Shown here: positions 6,824 to 14,049 of the stretch, piece by piece | How positions within the stretch are numbered: the stretch's first letter is position 1 | Layout of the letters: every line of letters starts with the position of its first letter | Source of the DNA: a virus | Direction: 5' to 3' (one strand) | DNA length: 24,910 nt | Virus record (IMG/VR): IMGVR_UViG_3300034104_003092 | Coordinates: 1 to 24,910 of that record | Program-made: the position numbers and the translations under genes | Notes under the pieces: model-generated | Database searches by the model: none | What the model saw: only the letters and a program-made list of their open reading frames with translations | What the model was told of the DNA's origin: nothing

Positions 6824-7816
6824 ATGGCATCATTAGCAGAAATCAGAGCAAGACTCCAGGCAGCAGAATCAAACAAAGGTGGTCAATCATCCGGTGGTGG
6901 CGATAACGCAATTTATCCGCACTGGAACATGGAAGAAGGTAGTTCCGCATTGTTGCGTTTCCTTCCAGACGCAAATACCAAAAACACATTTTTCTGGGTA
7001 GAACGAGCAATGATTCGTTTACCATTCAACGGAATCAAAGGTGAAATGGATACCAAACAAGTACAAGTACAAGTACCATGCGTGGAAATGTGGGGCGAGT
7101 CGTGCCCAATTCTTGCAGAAGTTCGTACCTGGTTCAAGGACAAGAGCCTTGAAGAAATGGGTCGTAAGTACTGGAAAAAGCGTTCATACGTGTTCCAAGG
7201 CTTTGTACGTGAAAACCCAATCTCCGAAGATAAGAATCCAGAAAACCCAATCCGTCGATTCATTATCGGCCCACAAATCTTTGCAACCATCAAGTCGGCC
7301 TTAATGGATCCTGAACTTGAGGAATTGCCAACAGACATGTTGCGTGGTTTGGACTTCCGTATTGCTAAAACCAGCAAGGGCGGATATGCCGACTACAACA
7401 CATCAAAGTGGTCACGCAAGGAATCAGCCTTAACTGAAGCTGAACAAGCAGCAGTTGAGCAGTATGGTTTGTTTGACTTGTCAAGCTTCTTGCCAAAGAA
7501 GCCAACAGATGTTGAGCTCCGGGTTATGAAGGAAATGTTTGAAGCGTCAGTGGATGGTCAACCTTACGACACAGAGCGTTGGGGTCAGTACTTCCGCCCA
7601 GCCGGGGTTCAGGCACCAGCAGGATCATCGACTGAATCCTCAGCATCGGCGGTTGCAGCAGTAGCTAAATCCGCTGCACCAGTTGACGACGATGTTCCAT
7701 TTGAGCCAGATGCTCCTGCAGTAGCAGCAGCATCAGCACCAGTTCAAGCTAAACCAGCCGGTGGACAAAATGCTCAAGACATCTTGGCTATGATTCGAGC
7801 AAGACAAGCACAGTAA
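6824..7816 (+). CDS. gp32: Single-stranded DNA-binding protein, gp32 type
   Basis: 330 residues (T4 gp32 has 301). It coats single-stranded DNA at replication and recombination forks and works with UvsX and UvsY encoded downstream. The OB-fold core is recognisable from NAIYPHWNMEEGSSALLRFL (about 28-47), the aromatic/basic FFWVERAMIRLPF and the MGRKYWKKRSYVFQGFV stretch. The C-terminus has an Ala/Pro-rich linker (about 265-320) with a short acidic patch DDDVPFEPD, the usual partner-binding tail, then a helix ending in RARQAQ. The complete T4 zinc ligand set (His and three Cys) is not present: only C86 and C94 occur in this region. AAGG lies about ten bases before the ATG. A strong terminator follows the gene. 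Confidence 0.93.
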   Translation: MASLAEIRARLQAAESNKGGQSSGGGDNAIYPHWNMEEGSSALLRFLPDANTKNTFFWVERAMIRLPFNGIKGEMDTKQVQVQVPCVEMWGESCPILAEVRTWFKDKSLEEMGRKYWKKRSYVFQGFVRENPISEDKNPENPIRRFIIGPQIFATIKSALMDPELEELPTDMLRGLDFRIAKTSKGGYADYNTSKWSRKESALTEAEQAAVEQYGLFDLSSFLPKKPTDVELRVMKEMFEASVDGQPYDTERWGQYFRPAGVQAPAGSSTESSASAVAAVAKSAAPVDDDVPFEPDAPAVAAASAPVQAKPAGGQNAQDILAMIRARQAQ

Positions 7817-7824
7817 CGACCAAG

Positions 7825-7856
7825 GAAAATTGGGCACTTAGTGCCCAATTTTATAC
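7825..7856 (+). terminator. Intrinsic terminator after gp32
   Basis: AAAATTGGGCAC (7825-7836) and its perfect complement GTGCCCAATTTT (7840-7851) are separated by TTA. The stem is 12 bp and ends in a T run. Its symmetry would allow termination on either strand. It explains why the following gene should start at 7862 and not at the ATG inside the hairpin. Confidence 0.88.
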
Positions 7857-7861
7857 TCTTT

Positions 7862-8761
7862 ATGAAATTTTCATTGGTATTTGATAGCAACGACTTTATC
7901 CCGTTTGAAGTTGTAGAAAACCACGAGTTGTTTGAGTTCTTTGTTGAAAAAGCCAACAAAGAAAATTGTAATAGTTTTTCAGACGACCAGTGCGTTTATC
8001 ACAATTGCGATCGATTGCTAAATGAAATAAACTGGTCGCTCGGAAAAACTAACGAAGTTTTATTTTTGCTTTACGGTAAAAATTTTCCTCAGTGCGACAA
8101 TGTTGTTGATTATTTCGATCAAAGGTTTTTAAACAAACAGCACGAGCAATGGGTATTTTCTCAGAAACATGTTGTTGATATTGATCAATTGAGATGGTCT
8201 GAAAATGTTGCCCAGTCTAAATTAGGTAATGTGTTACACGATGCTTATCCAGATCACATAAGAAAAATTAAATTAGCCGAAGCTATGATCAAGTTAGGTT
8301 ACATCTTTCCATACGAAGAAGTTAATCTAACAGTTCATCGACTTGAATCGTTTTTTAACAATAACATAGAATTTAAAGCAGACGAAAAATGGCAAGTGTT
8401 TAATAATCCATATGTGAACAATATGATTAGCGATAATCGTCGAGTAAATTTTAGTTTTGGGTACACTTACGTTGGACGACAATGCTATAACAAATGGCAA
8501 TATTTTGACAGCAATTTAGAGTGTGAAGATCATTATAATTACGAAACACTCGAATGGGCCTTTCAAGTCAGCCTTGGGAGACCAGAAACAATTGCTTATA
8601 GTCCAGAATTTTTGTCTTGGTGTCAAGACAGAAATATCAATCCGATCAGTACTCAAATACCGATAGCAAATGTCGTTGACTTAGAAAAAAATTTACAGCA
8701 TTATAGAACTGTGTTATATAAAAATTCTCGCAGCAATTGTCGAGCAAGAATATCATTTTAA
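7862..8761 (+). CDS. AT-rich protein of unknown function between gp32 and UvsX
   Basis: 299 residues from the first ATG after the terminator. An in-frame ATG at 7841 is rejected because it lies in the hairpin. The protein is rich in Asn, Phe, Tyr, Asp and Glu and has aromatic-rich segments such as NFSFGYTYVGRQCYNKWQYF (about 192-211) and several cysteines. There is no signal peptide, membrane span or catalytic motif that I recognise. Rows counted by eye are about one third GC, against about half in the terminase gene, suggesting a recent arrival. There is no ribosome site; TATACT at 7851-7856 could be a weak -10 for a leaderless message. A cargo gene inserted into the recombination block is the simplest reading. 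Confidence 0.75.
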   Translation: MKFSLVFDSNDFIPFEVVENHELFEFFVEKANKENCNSFSDDQCVYHNCDRLLNEINWSLGKTNEVLFLLYGKNFPQCDNVVDYFDQRFLNKQHEQWVFSQKHVVDIDQLRWSENVAQSKLGNVLHDAYPDHIRKIKLAEAMIKLGYIFPYEEVNLTVHRLESFFNNNIEFKADEKWQVFNNPYVNNMISDNRRVNFSFGYTYVGRQCYNKWQYFDSNLECEDHYNYETLEWAFQVSLGRPETIAYSPEFLSWCQDRNINPISTQIPIANVVDLEKNLQHYRTVLYKNSRSNCRARISF

Positions 8762-8772
8762 AAGGCATTATT

Positions 8773-9837
8773 ATGGCAAAACCATTTGACGTATCAAAGT
8801 TTCGAAAAGAAATTACAAAAAGCATTGACGGTCTCAGTATCGGGTTTAACGATCCAACAGATTGGATCTCAACTGGCAATTATGCCCTAAACTATCTCAT
8901 TTCGGGTGACTTTAACAAAGGTGTACCGCTGGGTAAAGTAACTGTGTTTGCCGGCGAGTCTGGCGCAGGTAAAAGTTATTTCTGCAGCGGTAACATTATT
9001 AAGAACGCACAAGAACAAGGTATCTTTGTTGTGTTAGTCGACAGCGAAAATGCTCTAGATGAATCGTGGATGAAGGCTTTGGGAGTAGATACCAGTCCAG
9101 AAAAACTTCTCAAGTTATCAATGTCCATGATTGACGACGTGGCCAAGACTATTGCCACATTTATGAGCGAATACAAGTCCTTGCCAGATGGAGAACGTCC
9201 CAAGGTCCTGTTTGTTATTGACTCGCTGGGTATGTTGTTGACTCCCACAGACGTTAACCAATTCGAAGCAGGCGAAATGAAAGGTGACTTGGGTCGCAAA
9301 CCCAAAGCACTCACAGCCCTGGTTCGCAACTGTGTCAACATGTTTGGTAATTACAACGTGGGCATGGTGTGTACTAATCATACATACGCTAGCCAAGACA
9401 TGTTTGACCCTGATGACAAAATCTCAGGTGGACAAGGCTTTATCTATGCGTCAAGTATTGTTATTGCCATGAAAAAGCTCAAGTTGAAAGAGGACGAGGA
9501 TGGTAACAAGATCTCTGATGTCATGGGTATTCGAGCCTCTTGCAAGGTTATGAAGACTCGCTATGCCAAACCTTTTGAAGGCGTCCAGGTCAAGATCCCG
9601 TACGAGACAGGCATGAATCCATATTCAGGTCTGGTTGATCTGGCCGAAAAACGTGGCTTACTAAAGAAAGACGGCAATAGATTGGCCTTTACCACAACTG
9701 ATGGCGAAGTTATCAAACAGTTTCGCAAGGCCTGGGAAAGCAACGAAGACGGTTGCCTGGACCGGGTCATGCAAGATTTTTCCAAGACACCGGCCGAGGT
9801 AAGTACACCTGACGTTGACGCAGAAGGAGATGTATAA
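8773..9837 (+). CDS. uvsX: UvsX recombinase (RecA/Rad51 family)
   Basis: 354 residues from MAKPFDV (T4 UvsX has 391). It forms presynaptic filaments on single-stranded DNA and drives strand invasion for recombination-dependent replication and repair. Walker A GESGAGKS is at 61-68, the catalytic-glutamate region VLVDSENALDE about 87-97, Walker B VLFVIDS at 145-151, and the DNA-binding loop region lies around NHTYASQDMFDPDDKISGGQ. The upstream in-frame ATG at 8737 is rejected because the family N-terminus begins at MAKPFD and AAAAGG sits before 8773. The acidic C-terminal tail is normal for the family. The stop is followed immediately by the next ATG (TAAATG). Confidence 0.95.
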   Translation: MAKPFDVSKFRKEITKSIDGLSIGFNDPTDWISTGNYALNYLISGDFNKGVPLGKVTVFAGESGAGKSYFCSGNIIKNAQEQGIFVVLVDSENALDESWMKALGVDTSPEKLLKLSMSMIDDVAKTIATFMSEYKSLPDGERPKVLFVIDSLGMLLTPTDVNQFEAGEMKGDLGRKPKALTALVRNCVNMFGNYNVGMVCTNHTYASQDMFDPDDKISGGQGFIYASSIVIAMKKLKLKEDEDGNKISDVMGIRASCKVMKTRYAKPFEGVQVKIPYETGMNPYSGLVDLAEKRGLLKKDGNRLAFTTTDGEVIKQFRKAWESNEDGCLDRVMQDFSKTPAEVSTPDVDAEGDV

Positions 9838-10101
9838 ATGTCAGTAGATTTAGCAGCAGCAGTATGGGAAGAACTCAAACGTTACATTGGTTCTATGGAT
9901 CGAGTTGAAGCTGCAGATGCATTAGTTAATCTGTTAGTAGATAGTAATTTTGACGCAGATGAGATTCGTGATTCCTTTAGGGGAGATCCTGAAGTAAAAA
10001 AAGCACTACAGGCTTACCTAGACGACCATGCTGATGATACAGAAGAAAATGAGGATGAGGACTACGATGATTATGACGATCCTGAGGATGAGGACTATTG
10101 A
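9838..10101 (+). CDS. Small acidic protein with Asp/Glu/Tyr-rich tail
   Basis: 87 residues. Residues 1-65 form a likely helical domain (AAAVWEELKRYIGSMDRVEAA onward, then DADEIRDSFRGDPEVKKALQAYL). Residues 66-87 are almost entirely Asp, Glu and Tyr. It has a good ribosome site (AAGGAG, about 9 bases before ATG). The start directly follows the uvsX stop and the end overlaps the TTG start of the radical SAM gene by three bases, so translation of the three is probably linked. I have seen similar small proteins in aquatic T4-like phages without a defined role. The acidic tail might mimic DNA or bind a basic partner; that is inference. Confidence 0.8.
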   Translation: MSVDLAAAVWEELKRYIGSMDRVEAADALVNLLVDSNFDADEIRDSFRGDPEVKKALQAYLDDHADDTEENEDEDYDDYDDPEDEDY

Positions 10102-11345
10102 CCTCGAAATATTTTCCTATTAACACACAAACTGCTTGTAGACTTAAATGGGCTTGGAGTTCGTTATATCTTAATACTGGCACTACTGGCAGTTGTCACA
10201 GGGCAAGCGTTTCAACATTAACGCTAGAGGATTTTGATAATTTTCATAATACTCCAGCCAAGTTAGAAGCTAGAAAACTCATGCTTGATGGGAAATGGCC
10301 TGGAAACGGTTGCGAATACTGCCAAGATATTGAATCAGCTGGTGGACAAAGCGATCGTCAATTTCAAAACAATATTCCCGACGTTTATCCCGATGTACTA
10401 GATCGAGATTCTACTGCAATAAATGTGCAGCCTAGTGTACTTGAAGTTTTCTTTTCAAATGTATGCAACTTTAAATGTGTTTATTGTAAATCCAGTTTGA
10501 GCTCTCAGATACAAGCTGAAGAACAAAAATTTGGATCTCCTATTATCAAAGTTGGACACAAACCACTAGACAATACATATAAAAATTATGCACCTGCTTT
10601 TTGGAAATGGTTCAGGCTGCACGGGCACGATCTCCAACGATTGAATATACTGGGTGGCGAACCTTTTATACAAAAAGATTTTTTTGAATTACTAAAATAC
10701 TACCAACAAAATCCAAATCCTTCGTTGGAATTCAATGTCGTAACAAATTTACATGTTACAGAAGAACGACTGAGAAATATTTGCGATTCGCTACAAAATT
10801 TGCACATCAACAGTCATGTTAAAAGAGTCGACATTTTGGTTAGTATTGACTCCTGGGGTCCTGGTCAAGAATATGTAAGGCACGGATTTAATAGAGAAAT
10901 CTTTGAAAGAAATCTTAAAATATTAACAGAATATAAAGTTTTCCGTATAGGATTGCTTTCGACTGTGTGTTCTCTTACAATCAATGAATTACCAGAACTG
11001 GCTGATAAATTTCAAGAATGGAATACCTGGCAAGAAATTTTCTGGTATATGCATTTGGTTTTGCCCAACAACGATAGTCCTTTTAGTCCTGCGCTATTTG
11101 ATTACGGAGTCTTCGAAGACGCAATCAATCGTACATTGACCTTGATGCCAACTAATACCTGGGACGAAAAACAAACAGTTGATACTTTTAAAGGTATAGT
11201 TAGTAAAATAAAAGAAAATTCGCAAGACAACACAGCACGACAAAAAGAGTTGATAGATATATTAAATAACATCGACTCCAGGCGCGGTTTAAACTGGCAA
11301 CAGTCGTTTCCTTGGCTTAATGAAAAGATGAAAAATGTGGTATAA
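10098..11345 (+). CDS. Radical SAM protein with N-terminal twitch-type cysteine region
   Basis: 415 residues. The radical SAM cluster motif is C123-x3-C127-x2-C130 (VCNFKCVYC), and LGGEPF (about 190-195) is the SAM-binding GGEP motif. Upstream lie C14, C33-H34 and C72-x2-C75 (GCEYC), the layout I associate with N-terminal-twitch radical SAM proteins, which may hold an auxiliary iron-sulfur cluster. Known relatives modify peptides or small molecules; the substrate here is unknown. TTG is taken as the start because the conserved segment KYFPINTQTAC begins at once and the next ATG would remove the cysteine region. The gene is AT-richer than uvsX and uvsY. TTGA overlaps the previous stop, and the 3' end overlaps uvsY by 11 bases. 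Confidence 0.88.
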   Translation: MTSKYFPINTQTACRLKWAWSSLYLNTGTTGSCHRASVSTLTLEDFDNFHNTPAKLEARKLMLDGKWPGNGCEYCQDIESAGGQSDRQFQNNIPDVYPDVLDRDSTAINVQPSVLEVFFSNVCNFKCVYCKSSLSSQIQAEEQKFGSPIIKVGHKPLDNTYKNYAPAFWKWFRLHGHDLQRLNILGGEPFIQKDFFELLKYYQQNPNPSLEFNVVTNLHVTEERLRNICDSLQNLHINSHVKRVDILVSIDSWGPGQEYVRHGFNREIFERNLKILTEYKVFRIGLLSTVCSLTINELPELADKFQEWNTWQEIFWYMHLVLPNNDSPFSPALFDYGVFEDAINRTLTLMPTNTWDEKQTVDTFKGIVSKIKENSQDNTARQKELIDILNNIDSRRGLNWQQSFPWLNEKMKNVV

Positions 11346-11787
11346 TCGTATAGTAGCTAACTTAGCAGAAATACCTGACTTCATTTCGTATTATGAAAAT
11401 GAGCTGGCAGATGCCAAACGAGATGTTCGTATTGGCGGATATGTTGAGTCCAACATCAAAGAGCTGCCGGGTGTTACTGAACATCGTTTTAATCAACTAC
11501 AGGAAATCGAAGCAGTACTTAATTTTTTACACATACAATTGCGTAAAATTCGTCGCAGACATTTTCAAAAATACCTAGAAGGGTATGCCCGTGCCTTGAC
11601 CAGTAGAGATGCTGAAAAATATGTGGATGGCGAAGATGAAGTCATTGACTTTGAAACCATCATTAACGAAGTAGCACTACTACGCAACAAGTGGCTGGGC
11701 ATCATGAAAGGCTTAGAAAGCAAGCAATGGATGTCAGGACACATTGTTAAATTAAGAACAGCAGGTATGGAAGACGTACAGGTATGA
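11335..11787 (+). CDS. uvsY: UvsY recombination mediator
   Basis: 150 residues (T4 UvsY has 137). UvsY loads UvsX onto gp32-coated single-stranded DNA. The protein is basic and helical, with the family-like central segment EHRFNQLQEIEAVLNFLHIQ followed by LRKIRRRHFQKYLEGYARAL, an SxDAEKYVDGE stretch and a C-terminal WLGIMKGLESKQW helix. It lies 1.5 kb behind uvsX and in the same operon, which supports the call. The start overlaps the radical SAM 3' end, with only GAAAAG as a weak ribosome site, and the stop overlaps the next gene as ATGA. Confidence 0.88.
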   Translation: MWYNRIVANLAEIPDFISYYENELADAKRDVRIGGYVESNIKELPGVTEHRFNQLQEIEAVLNFLHIQLRKIRRRHFQKYLEGYARALTSRDAEKYVDGEDEVIDFETIINEVALLRNKWLGIMKGLESKQWMSGHIVKLRTAGMEDVQV

Positions 11788-12542
11788 CACAATTTAGTAG
11801 TCCTGAACTCAGTCATCAACACAGCCTCGAAACTCTCAACTGCTTGTACGAGTACGATGACTTTATGCAAAGTATTACCACGGTCATTGACATGGGCTGC
11901 GGAGCTGGCCACGACCTAGAATGGTGGGCTACAAGAACCACTAGAGATGAGTCTGCTAGACCACTCAACATCAGATGTGTGGGTGTGGATCACGCTGAAG
12001 ATTTAGGCATGACTCGCAAGTACAAGAACATACGCTACATTTCTAAAGATTTTGAGCAGCCGTTTCCGCCGCAGAAGAAAAAGTATGATGTGGTGTGGTG
12101 CCACGATGCTTTTCAGTATGCAATCAATCCTGTGGCCACATTGTCAAACTGGTGGTCTGCTATGAGCGACGGTGGTATGCTGACTGTCATTGTACCGCAG
12201 TCTACCAATCTTGAATTCAACGTACAGGCCTACGATCAATACGACTACTGTTATTACAACTGGACCATGATCAGCCTAATACACTGTCTTGCTGTGGCAG
12301 GATTTGATTGCGGTAGTGGATTCTTTAAGAAAAAACCCACAGACGCTTGGCTACATGCTGTGGTATACAAAAGCGCACACAAACCAATGGATCCAAGATC
12401 CACCACATGGTATCGACTGAGCGAGCTGGATCTATTACCTGAGTCTGCTATGCGTTCTATTCAGCGTCACGGATATCCAAGACAAAGAGATTTGCTATTG
12501 CCTTGGCTTGATAAAAGTTTAATGTCAATGGCACAACACTAG
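11784..12542 (+). CDS. Class I SAM-dependent methyltransferase downstream of uvsY
   Basis: 252 residues. Motif I is VIDMGCGAG at 34-42; CVGVDHAED is the acidic-loop strand; YDVVWCHDAFQYAINP (motif IV) and a GGMLTVIVPQ strand follow. The region after the core (about 150-252) is rich in Tyr and Trp and probably forms a substrate cap. No DNA-methylase catalytic motif is seen. ATGA coupling to uvsY places it at the boundary between the recombination block and the sugar-enzyme island, so co-expression with either is possible. Substrate unknown. Confidence 0.87.
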   Translation: MTQFSSPELSHQHSLETLNCLYEYDDFMQSITTVIDMGCGAGHDLEWWATRTTRDESARPLNIRCVGVDHAEDLGMTRKYKNIRYISKDFEQPFPPQKKKYDVVWCHDAFQYAINPVATLSNWWSAMSDGGMLTVIVPQSTNLEFNVQAYDQYDYCYYNWTMISLIHCLAVAGFDCGSGFFKKKPTDAWLHAVVYKSAHKPMDPRSTTWYRLSELDLLPESAMRSIQRHGYPRQRDLLLPWLDKSLMSMAQH

Positions 12543-12551
12543 GAACAAGCA

Positions 12552-13199
12552 GTGTACGAACACTTGGGCTGGCACTTTCCTGATTTTGATCGACATTTTG
12601 CTCGTACTGTATCGCAATGGCCCGGCACTGACTATCAACAGGCCACTATTGATCAAGCTGTACAGCATGCAAAAGGATTTGGCTGTGCCGTTGATGTAGG
12701 TGGCAACATCGGCCTACACACAGTTAGATTTGCACAAAAATTTCAACAGGTGCATTCGTTTGAACCCACTGCCATCAACTTTGAATGTCTACAAAAGAAC
12801 ACTGAATCCCTTGCTAATGTCACACTGCATCGTTGCGGGCTAGGCAACGAAGAAACTGTGCTGTCGATCAAGTTACCGCGGGATTCCAACAACTGCGGTA
12901 ACTTTTCTCTAGTTGATTTTGATGTTGATGCTGACACAGTAGAAGAATCCATTTCCATAGTGACTTTAGATTCGTTAAATCTTGTCCCAGACTTGATCAA
13001 GATAGATGTACAGGGATTTGATTATAATGTGTTATTGGGAGCTGCTGACACTATTGCACAGCATCGACCAGTGATCATCATAGAGTCTGAAACTAAAAAA
13101 TCAAGAAACACCATTGGCGAATTCTTAACTGTGCGTGGCTATTCAGTGGCAGCTAAAATCCGCCATGATCAAATTTGGGTGTATTCTGAAACAATCTAG
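12552..13199 (+). CDS. FkbM-family methyltransferase
   Basis: 215 residues with GTG start, AGGA eight bases upstream. FkbM-type enzymes transfer methyl groups to oxygen atoms of sugars, lipids or polyketides. The fold is shown by VDVGGNIGLHT (48-57), HSFEPTAINFECLQKN (68-83), an LxRCGLGNE strand (about 92-100) and the family signature LIKIDVQGFDYNVLLGA (148-164) followed by RPVIIIES. Its 3' end overlaps the convergent minus-strand gene by 47 bases, the longest such overlap in the window. Its position among glycosyltransferase genes suggests O-methylation of a glycan. Confidence 0.92.
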   Translation: MYEHLGWHFPDFDRHFARTVSQWPGTDYQQATIDQAVQHAKGFGCAVDVGGNIGLHTVRFAQKFQQVHSFEPTAINFECLQKNTESLANVTLHRCGLGNEETVLSIKLPRDSNNCGNFSLVDFDVDADTVEESISIVTLDSLNLVPDLIKIDVQGFDYNVLLGAADTIAQHRPVIIIESETKKSRNTIGEFLTVRGYSVAAKIRHDQIWVYSETI

Positions 13200-14013
13200 T
13201 AATGGGTTGCCCTGTGGCTAATTCTGCACAGGTCCACTCTGTGTGAGACAAGTTAATCAGCCACTCGCTGCGATCCGGCCTTGCAGGCGATTCAATCTGG
13301 CTCCAATCTAAGTTGGCCACTGGTGCAGCCAAACTTGTAGGACCCACAAAAGCAGGAACTCCTGACACGACAGCCTGACTGCCGGGGCCACTGTTCCAAT
13401 TTACCACAGCCCAGGCATTATTAAGCACACGATCAAAATCAAAATCGTCGTAAGTGTTGGGCATGTGCAAGGGCTTGTCTATAATACAACCTGGTAATAC
13501 CACAACTTCCTGCCTGGGATGACTGCGTATCACTATGGGTCTTTGTGTGTGTTCACGAAGATGATCAACTGTTTGTTTTAACCAAGTGTCAACAGCAGGT
13601 TGCCCTGCCCATTGCTCACTGTCATGCCGCTGTAAGGCAATCACAATGTCCTCGCCAGACTCGCGCCACGGCTTCGACCCCAAGTTTAGTTTTTGTGGTC
13701 TTTGTAGATCTATGCCGTGTCCGTAAAAGGCCGCAGATCCTGTGCCGTTGATGCCCATCTTCCAGGTTTGCCCGCGTTGCAACATACCAACTTCCAGCAC
13801 AATCACTGGACGGCCACTACTGCGAAACGCAGACCATACAGCGTGATTCTGTTGCATACGACCAGACCATAGCACACTCCAGATAACAGCAACATCTGCA
13901 GACATGTCGTGACTGCTGTGAGATAACCCCAACTGATCAAGCCCTTGCTGAAATGCAGCAAACACTGGCTGACTGTTTAGGGCACCAAACTTATTAAATA
14001 GACCGAATCGCAT
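13153..14013 (-). CDS. GT-B/capsule-synthesis-like protein, paralog A
   Basis: 286 residues. It is one of five related proteins here. The C-terminal half shows RPIVIRSHPRQE (158-169), with the HP pair typical of KpsC/KpsS-like and other GT-B enzymes, then WNSGPGSQAVVSGVPAFVGP (206-225), a nucleotide-sugar-binding-like Gly/Ser loop. A tail motif shared with its paralogs follows (SQIESPARPDRSEWL, then TEWTCAELATG, about 238-268). The N-terminal half has WKMGINGTG and EDIVIALQR. Likely role: sugar transfer in polysaccharide or virion-glycan assembly (inference). It is separated from its four paralogs by three plus-strand genes and has its own late-type promoter. The 3' end is antisense to the FkbM gene for 47 bases. 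Confidence 0.82.
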   Translation of the reverse strand: MRFGLFNKFGALNSQPVFAAFQQGLDQLGLSHSSHDMSADVAVIWSVLWSGRMQQNHAVWSAFRSSGRPVIVLEVGMLQRGQTWKMGINGTGSAAFYGHGIDLQRPQKLNLGSKPWRESGEDIVIALQRHDSEQWAGQPAVDTWLKQTVDHLREHTQRPIVIRSHPRQEVVVLPGCIIDKPLHMPNTYDDFDFDRVLNNAWAVVNWNSGPGSQAVVSGVPAFVGPTSLAAPVANLDWSQIESPARPDRSEWLINLSHTEWTCAELATGQPITRLFQNTPKFDHGGF

Positions 14014-14017
14014 GAGA

Positions 14018-14025
14018 TTAAATAC
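14018..14025 (+). promoter_or_regulatory. Late-type promoter element for the 14050 gene (left arm of palindrome)
   Basis: TTAAATAC preceded by GA; the octamer ATTAAATA matches the late consensus at seven of eight positions (TATAAATA, second position T and first A differ depending on register). Transcription would begin near 14031 and yield a short leader carrying AAGGA (14040-14044), five bases before the ATG at 14050. It is the exact inverted copy of the minus-strand element at 14034-14041. Confidence 0.55.
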
Positions 14026-14033
14026 CTGAGACA

Positions 14034-14041
14034 GTATTTAA
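14034..14041 (-). promoter_or_regulatory. Late-type promoter element for the 13153-14013 gene (right arm of palindrome)
   Basis: On the minus strand this reads TTAAATAC, preceded by C (CTTAAATA). Transcription would start near 14028 and give a leader of about 15 bases before the ATG at 14013, with only a weak AGG. The two opposite promoters face across an eight-base centre, so their polymerase footprints must overlap. Confidence 0.55.
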
Positions 14042-14049
14042 GGACATTT

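Noticed and set aside
7841-7861. Upstream ATG at 7841 for the AT-rich gene
   Set aside because: It lies inside the terminator hairpin; translation from 7862 is more consistent.
8737-8772. Longer start at 8737 for uvsX
   Set aside because: It overlaps the preceding gene, and the family N-terminus MAKPFD with an AAGG site supports 8773.
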